From: Phorcus lineatus
Taxonomy: Eukaryota; Mollusca; Gastropoda; Trochida; Trochidae
Direction of reading: 5' to 3'
Length of the DNA: 64,000 nt
Assembly (NCBI GenBank): GCA_921293015.1
Contig: OV121083.1
Span: 32,294,908 to 32,358,907, forward strand
A program made the translations under genes and the position numbers. The first letter of the stretch is position 1; every line of letters begins with the position of its first letter. Shown here one piece after another: positions 56,967-64,000 of this stretch. The notes beneath the pieces were generated by a model that was not told where the DNA came from, did no database searches, and saw only the letters and a list, made by a program, of their open reading frames with translations.

Positions 56967-59682
56967 TCAAAAACCTTCCAAGATGGCGTCGTTGCTTGAG
57001 TCTCCATCACGAATCCTTCGTCTCGATATCAGCCTAAATGAGTTGGCCACCCTTGACCATAATGGACTCATTCCATTTCGGAACTTGCGAGAACTTGATG
57101 CCTCACTCAACCAACTCTCTAAGTAATGGCTTTAACTAGTTTGTTATTTAAGAGTAATAAACTTTGTATAATTTTTGAAGAATTTTAGTACTGTTTTACA
57201 TGTAGATACAAGTTTTCATATGCATCATCGATGATTATTGTTCTTTTAAGCAATGATTTATTTTTATTCCTGATACTGAAATGCTTTTAGATTAGAATGG
57301 TAATATTAATGCATTTTGAAAATAAGGTAGATTATACATTGTGCTAATAAATTTTCCTAAATAAGCTTTCAGGGTATTGAAGTTTTGAGACATCTACATA
57401 CTCTGAATCTTGCCCACAATGCACTTGGACACATTGACGGCCTGGCTCACAACACAAGTCTTGTCCAACTGAATCTCAGTTCCAATAGAATCCGCAACAT
57501 CTCTTTCTTGCCTAGTCTCATCAATCTGCGCTTGTTGAATCTTAGCAGCAATGATGTAAGTAAAGTTTATTTTAGGCATGGAGCTCACATATTATTCAAG
57601 TCTTGTCATATTTAGGTATGGCTGTCTTTATATGAACTTGACTGCATACTTGGCCCAGTTGACAGAAAACTATGCACTGCACTAAGTGTAGAATCTGTAT
57701 TCTGACTTCTAGTTACGATAACACTAACTACCCAGCCTTGCTCTCGTTCTTCCGGGGGCCGCAACCAGGGTGTGCCAATGTTGTGATGAATGTATCATGA
57801 AGAGATATAAAATGATTGAAAGAAATGGTCAAACATCGTTTTAACACTAACAGTGTGACTGTGTCTGTTGTACATTATTATTGAGTGTGACTGTCTGCTG
57901 TACATCCTTATTGAGTGTGACTGTGTCTGTTGTACATTATTGAGTGTGACTGTGTCTGTTGTACATTACTGAGTGTGTCTGTGTCTGTTGTACATTATTG
58001 AGTGTGTCTGTGTCTGTTGTACATTATTGAATGTGAGACTGTCCATTGTGCATTATTATTGAGTGTGAGTCGGTTGTACATTACTTAAAGAGCCACTCCG
58101 TGATTTTCGTAACATATCATTTACCTTTGATACAAACGTAAATGTCATATGTGGTGATATTAAATCAAAACATCTTAACTTTTCATGCCCAAAAGACTAT
58201 ATAAATGACAAGTACTGGATTTCCATGAAAATCTAAAAACAGCCTTATAAATGCACAGAGGTGTAGACATCACGTCCAATATACATGGATACTATTACTA
58301 GTTATATAACCTAGCAAACACTATCAACTCTAATTTATAAACTGCCCTCCTGGCTGTTTTAGATAAGTCTCCAAAATTACGTTTGACTATTAAACACGCG
58401 CCACTGTCCGTTTTTTTCATAATTGCGACATTCTACCTTCATATTGTCACTGTAAAATAACCAATAACGGGTAAGCTTTAAAATGTGTCTTTTTGGTAAC
58501 CATCTATACTTTGCGATCAAATGACACCATTAATTAAGTTTGGCATACAAGACTCCAACAACTCACGGAGTGGCTCTAAAAGTGTGTTTGTGACTGTTTT
58601 ACATAATTATTTAGTGTGGGTGTGTTTTATACATTATTATATTATAGAGTGGCCAGGTGTGTTGTACATTGTTATCAAGAGTGTGTCTGTTGTATATTAC
58701 CATTGATTGTGACTGTCCATTGTACAGCTGGACAGCTTGGACGGAGTGTCTGCATTGCCCAAACTTGAGGAGTTGGTGGTTGACCGGAACAATCTGGTAA
58801 CTATGTTCATGAGTCAATGTGTTTCATGTCAGAGATGCATAAGATTCTTATCAAGTGTTTTGCAACAAACTTTTAGTATTATCAGTACATGTATTAAGTT
58901 AAAGACAATTTAGAGTCACTTTTGTTGGTTCATGAAATAACTAGAAAATAGATTATACAGCATGAATTTGTAATTTTGTAATTAAGTTCCTAATTCTGTG
59001 GTTTCAGTGTACTTTAAACTTTTTTTCACTATTTCTTCAAGTTACTTTTTAAAATTAATTGATTTTAAAAAGAAACTATATGTATTTAAATCCAGGTTTT
59101 TAAGCGGAATCAAACTTTAATACAAAATTAATGCATCCATATTTTATCATTTAATCAATGTTATAAGCGAAATATTTTTACTTTTAAAACTCTTTTGTGT
59201 TCCCATTTTGATATTTGTTTTGGTAGAGGCACATTGTGTCAATAACGAGCTGTTTACGTCTGAAGATGTTGAATGCATCAGAAAACAAGATAGCAGGCCT
59301 GGACGAGGTGACAGCAGTGCTTGGCAAGTTGCATCAACTGCATGTTCTCTCTCTACATGTACGTATTGTGTTCTTCCACTCTCGTCTCAGGAACAAGCTG
59401 TATAAGCTATTTGCGATGTAACCTGGTAATCATCAGCAAGCTATTTTGTGGGAGTCATGGGGAAGCTCATCAGCATTATGATCATTTATTACAAGTCCAC
59501 TTAATTACTTCTCTGAGAAAAGAACTTTGAAAAGCCTTTGTTACATAGAGATGAACTTTTGAAACATGTTCTGCCAGGGGAACCCAGTTGAGCGTGAGCC
59601 CCACTACCAGACACAGATTCTACAGTGTACCAACATCATGACTCTCGACAACGTGTCCGTCAGACCTCTAGCTAAACCTGGG
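56967..59682 (+). CDS. SDS22-type leucine-rich-repeat protein, five exons, 3' end not found
   Basis: Exons: 56967-57122 (ATG 56983, context AAGATGG), 57366-57555, 58728-58796, 59227-59358 and 59578-59682. Phases agree if exon 2 uses the acceptor AAATAAG at 57365; the nearer CAG at 57372 would break the frame. They give about 212 residues, ending at a donor (CCTGGG|GTAAGC). Six or so 22-residue repeats are visible: ILRLDISLNEL, LRELDASLNQL, LHTLNLAHNAL, LVQLNLSSNRI, LRLLNLSSND, LEELVVDRNNL, LKMLNASENKI and LHVLSLHGNPV. The block after GNPVEREPHY resembles the cap that closes SDS22-like repeats in centrosomal and ciliary proteins. Such domains bind proteins. The specific family is not recognised and the C-terminal part must lie in later exons. 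Confidence 0.85.
57850..58727 (+). repeat. Minisatellite adjoining the exon-3 splice acceptor of the LRR gene
   Basis: About eight units 'gagtgtgactgtgtctgttgtacattatt' of 28-34 bp before the MITE insertion and about five more diverged ones after it (58582-58727). The last unit, 'gattgtgactgtccattgtacag', is the real acceptor. Most other units have TGTACAT where the last has TGTACAG. Confidence 0.82.
58086..58581 (+). mobile_element. MITE with AGAGCCACTCCGTGA inverted ends
   Basis: Left AAAGAGCCACTCCGTGA and right TCACGGAGTGGCTCTAAAA form a 15-17 bp inverted repeat around about 500 bp. TAAA occurs on both sides (58086-58089, 58577-58580) as a candidate target duplication. It sits inside the minisatellite above. 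An inverted, interrupted copy is at 49.6-51.6 kb. Confidence 0.88.
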
Positions 59683-62339
59683 GTAAGCATAAACAGAATA
59701 CTAATATTAGATTGACCAGATTAAGGTTTCAGTACAATTTCTGGCGTCAAAAAGTAAGCGATCTTTTATGGTAATGTTTGGGAAAGTAATTAACCCTTAA
59801 TTTGCTGGATATTATTTGGACTAATTTAACCCTAAGGCCTCTCCTTACTACCAACTTCTTTATTGGAACCATGTGGTTCAATTTTAAAGCGTGACGAGTT
59901 GCGACAGTTTTTACTTGATATGGCATGTATACATGCGGAAAGGAGTTTAAAGTCAGGCAATTACAATTCTTATCCGTGGTTCCTGTCAACAAATGGTTGA
60001 TATGTACATGAAACTTTAAATGCAATTTTTATCACACCTTAAACTGTTTATATACAAATTATTAGATTACCTTTCCTTTGAATACCAAAACTGCATAATT
60101 TTGGAGCATGCATGTGTGAAATTCATACATACATTCATCAATATAAGAATCATAGCATGAACATTTTAGATTGTTTTCTATAACTGTCAAAATTTTTCTT
60201 TATTTCAAGCTTAATAAAATCTTTTAGATATTGATAGCCCGTAGGTAAATTTTATATGGAAATGAAGCTAGTCCACAGCTTCTGAACATGTTATAACTAT
60301 TTCATTTAAGTGTGAAATAAAGGTATATGATAAAATCACTTCTCAGTTCACAACAAATGTTTAACAAAATTGCCTTTTTGTGTACTTGTTTAAATTTCAT
60401 GTGGAATTGGAGACCATCTTTTCCTCCTTGTCTTGATATAGGAATTGTCAAAATGTCCAGAGTAGTTTATGCATTACATAATATGAATTATTAGTATATA
60501 AGGAGATAGAATTTGAAAAGTATCTCTCTCTTTTTTGCGGCACTTATAGTGCTGTATCTACATTTAAGGTTGTGCATACACAAATTTCCTAGCAAATTGT
60601 AATAAATATTCTGCTCTTTACAAGGATTTATGACATATTGAAATCTGCCCAAAGGTTCATGACATATAAGTGTGCAGAGGTAAATGATATAAACATTCAC
60701 TCAACTCACATAAATTATATGATGTGATGATATGATATATGATGATTAGCAAATTATCTGTCTGTGCAGCACTTGGCAGTTGCTGTGTCTTATTTATCCC
60801 CCGACAAAGTTAAATTGGCACCATCTGTCTATCCATTACAGTTTGTGTCAGACTCATAACCTTGTAACTAATCATTCATTTCAATTCAAATTTGTCATGG
60901 AAATTCAGAAATAACCATCATTAACTAGAATATCTTATCTTTTTAGGGGGATTTTGCAGAGAATTTTAAAAAAACTTTAACAGACCTGTCCTGTCAAACC
61001 TATAACTGGTAAACTAATCATCAGATTTTGATCAAATCTGTTAGGAACAGGCATAATTAAATAAAGGTATGCATGATTTTCATTTTTGAAAATATTTGGT
61101 TAAATCTAGCAATTTTTTGAAAAAATAAGGATTGTTAGAAAAATGCTGTCCAACTCATAACTAATCATCAAATTTTTGTATTCAGATACATATTTACATG
61201 AGAGAATGTCATGATCCATAATTTTGAACATATTTAAAAACAATTTTGGACTTTTAGGGCAAAAAAGTGGTGATACAACATATTTTGTGAGGTTGTGAAT
61301 GTTGTTGTGATTGTTAATTTCATTTTGTTTTTTATTGAACAGTTTCCTTCTTTTTCATTTACAGCATTGCAAATGTAATATAATTTAGCAAAATGGTATA
61401 AAGGAATCTTCACTTCCAACACAGGGATAGAAAATTCTTAAATTGATAAAAACATTGTCGCAATGGTGTGGGATATAGCTCGACCATGTCAGCTGCTTGT
61501 TTATTTTAGTACATGTACAAATGTTATATGGAATTGAAGACAGTCTTTTACTCTTTCTTGTCATATAAAACTTGTCAAAATATGCTGAGTATGTCATGAG
61601 AAATATGCCTGCATAGTATGAGAAACTTTTGTTTTTGTCATTTTTTTTTTCTTTGCAATAGTGGTGAACAACAGTTTTGTAAATTTGCAACCATTAGGCT
61701 CAACTTAGAACAACAACCATAGAAAAATATATCTCATAGCAATATACGTAACGTAAATACAAGTGCTGAACTGACACGAACCTACAGGCACTAATTTGAT
61801 AAAACTATTACATCAGACCCAAGACAGCAATGGCTTCCCGACATCCTGAAATAAAAGAAATGCTAACATGTTATATTACAGGAGCAGCACGTTAAGGGTT
61901 AACATCAATGATATCCAAAATGAAACTTAGATACCACTGATGTTCTCCATGATTATATTAAAACTAAAAGTCATGGTAATAAGCACTTGATATGATCAAT
62001 TTAATAATTGATGCTTCCAGGATGTTTTTTTTTTCATTCTTCACCCTACGTTAAAGTTCCCTGATGAATTTAGTTTCCTCTGCATGATCTCGTTGTTGTT
62101 CTAAATAATGTGGGTACATGATCTGAAAGTTATGAAGACATTCATCATGTCTATCATACTGAAAATTAGCATATCACTTAATTTTCCTCCACTCCCCGCC
62201 GCATGTGCTCATAGCCTAAGGGCTAATTACCCTCCCGGACGAGTTAACCGTCAGCCAGTCGCATGTGCTATTGTTTACTTCAATAGGTGCACTCATACCA
62301 TACCCACATCTCCTATTGCAAGCCCTATGATCTGAACCC
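59683..62339 (+). other. Downstream of the LRR exons, nothing recognised
   Basis: AT-rich. A diverged repeat ('ccatctgtctatccattacagtttgtgtcagactcataaccttgtaactaatcat' and near copies) occupies 60780-61200. No later LRR exon was identified. Confidence 0.4.
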
Positions 62340-63060
62340 TTGGTTGGATTTGAATATGGGTGGAATCATTTGAAAGAAAGAAAATTGTCTTCAAAGTACA
62401 TATGCGTGCCACCTGAAATGAAGATACAGCATGTGCCCCTTAAAAGGTGATTTTGATATTCTTTAGTTTTATACCATTTTACACACCATATTTTTCATGT
62501 GATCAATGTATTTTGGCAATTTTTATATCAAGAGAGAAAAAGATCGTCTTTACATTACACTAAAATAAATAAAAACTCAGCAAGTGCTGCACAAAAAAGT
62601 AATTCCTCATTTCAAATCATGGGAACTTAACGGTTATTTTGACATGTACCTTTTTCGCTCATATCTTCTCAACAGCTAGGTGCATTTTGAAATTGATAAC
62701 ATCATGATTAGGAGAGAATAATTGTCTTCGATTTGTTACAAAATGTGTATATGCCCTATATAAAGTAAAGATACAGCAAGTGCTTTTGTTTATTCTTTCG
62801 TTTTTTACAATTTTTCCCACTTTTTAATGCATTAACCCCTTGACACATTTAGAAATTTCATATATCACAATTCGATATATATAAAATTGGTATGTATACG
62901 AAAATCGACAAAAACCAAGCAAGCGTCGCACAAACAGGCAATTTCTCTATTCATATCTTATCAACTTAGTCTTTAATTCCATATAGAATTTGCAAATGAC
63001 AATGAAACAATAAAGGAGCGTAAGTGTTGTCGCAATTATCTAAATGTGTTCTTTAAGACC
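62340..63060 (+). repeat. Diverged long tandem repeat
   Basis: 'gaaagaaaattgtcttc', 'atatgc', 'aaagatacagca-gtgc' and 'tttcacatgt...' recur about 300-350 bases apart around 62370, 62720 and 62990. Non-coding. Confidence 0.45.
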
Positions 63061-63302
63061 TGAGGGTACCATCTTTGCACACTATATATATTCGAAACCA
63101 AGTGGTACATTTTAATTAATTTTATAAAGCAGAAAAATATATCTTGATTTTCATAATAATTTGCACATATTTGCAGCAAAACAAAACATGTGGAAATGAT
63201 GTGACGCGGTATGGCGATTATTGAAGTTTGTTTTCACTAGTTATCACCATCCAACTCTTATCTATTTTTATTTGTTTATACAATCACCTATTGTTTAATG
63301 TA

Positions 63303-63418
63303 GATTGGGTTGAATTGGCAAGGGGCTACCGTTCACGCGAAGACGAAAATGAAATTCGCTCAATGGTTATACACGCCAAGAAAATTCGTCTTCATGCTAC
63401 TGAACCCTTTCCTTGGTA
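63303..63418 (+). CDS. Possible terminal exon, unknown family
   Basis: After an acceptor-like TTTAATGTAG the sequence reads DWVELARGYRSREDENEIRS and then VIHAKKIRLHATEPFPW before TAA (63416-63418). The base composition is less AT-rich than its surroundings and the peptide looks coding. Its phase does not fit directly to the last LRR exon. It could also be part of an unrecognised transposon. Confidence 0.3.
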
Positions 63419-64000
63419 ATGGTTTCTAATCCCAGTGCAATAGATTGTTATGTTTTATTTCTTTGTTAAGAATAATAATTTGCCTTCAATTCAATGTATA
63501 ATTTGCATATATTTTTCATGACATGACAGAAAGTTAGAAATAAAGACAATTTCTGTTATATTACGTAAGTGAATTTTCAGTGGGGATATCGCTGAATGCC
63601 TGTACTCACTGAGCGCATGTGTTTGCCCATGGCTACTTGCTAATTGATATGACTGTGGGTCGGAAAGTTATCGGGGTTCATCACCACCCTGCTTCCGTAA
63701 TTTATATCTTTCATTTATGAAAGTGTATGTTAATAAAATTTATTGTTAAATAAAGAGCGATGAATTAGCTTTATTTTCTTATATATAATTTGCCTACATG
63801 TACTCAATAATTGAATGATAATTGTAAAATTCGTTCTAGGCATATTTTTGCAATAATCTTCCGTCGTAGAGGAACGATTCGTCTTCAGTTTCATATTTAT
63901 TTCGCACATGTGCTCTAAATATTTATGGAGGTATGGCGCCCAAATTAACAATAAGTTTACCTTGATTATGGAAAGCATTCTGGTTGATATGAAATTTTCT
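63419..64000 (+). other. Right end of window, nothing recognised
   Basis: AT-rich with no supported feature. Confidence 0.35.

Noticed and set aside
59708-64000. A continuation of the LRR gene
   Set aside because: No LRR or other in-phase exon could be identified after the donor at 59682. The candidate at 63303 is in the wrong phase for a direct join.

Overview
The window is AT-rich, intron-rich animal DNA full of decayed transposons. The split genes have GT-AG introns and metazoan protein sequences. The dispersed repeats (AGCTCATCAGG...CTGATGAGCT elements, GTTATGGCCCTTGA units, elements ending in CATAACGGCGGGGGACATTGCCATG) are of a style I associate with bivalve molluscs. I therefore infer a marine lophotrochozoan, most likely a bivalve. 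The species cannot be named from the sequence.

Layout. (1) Positions 1-6172, minus strand: four exons of a large gene running off the left edge. It encodes two Cys/His clusters followed by a FEN1/XPG-like PIN nuclease core. (2) 7-12.3 kb: a transposon cluster holding a non-autonomous hAT element with a perfect 8-bp target duplication, a tRNA-derived SINE head, a dispersed repeat, and a decayed autonomous hAT inserted into another terminal-inverted-repeat (TIR) element. (3) 12956-38448, plus strand: ten consecutive exons of the cytosolic phenylalanyl-tRNA synthetase alpha subunit (FARSA), through the stop codon. Its introns hold a 150-bp satellite element, a truncated LINE, a TIR element expanded into a 145-bp array, a Crypton/DUF3504 recombinase pseudogene, a Tc1 remnant, more LINE pieces, a hAT-like remnant with a 39-bp coding repeat, and an 804-bp array built from copies of the gene's own 3' splice site. 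(4) 39-45 kb: a terminal-hairpin element and a decayed LINE with reverse transcriptase and RNase H. (5) About 45.5-49.0 kb: a broken Polinton/adintovirus-like element with a truncated major-capsid-like ORF. (6) 49.6-55.4 kb: nested MITE and foldback elements and LINE remnants. (7) 56967-59682, plus strand: five exons of an SDS22-type leucine-rich-repeat gene. A minisatellite with a MITE inserted in it abuts the acceptor of its third exon. (8) 59.7-64 kb: mostly no recognisable genes.

Only FARSA, the PIN-nuclease-like gene and the LRR gene look intact where visible. The most unusual feature is that two unrelated genes each carry a tandem array ending at a real 3' splice site and composed of copies of that site. 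In FARSA, 15 upstream units keep the AG and the first exon bases. Use of any of them would place a stop codon four or five codons into the misspliced exon.
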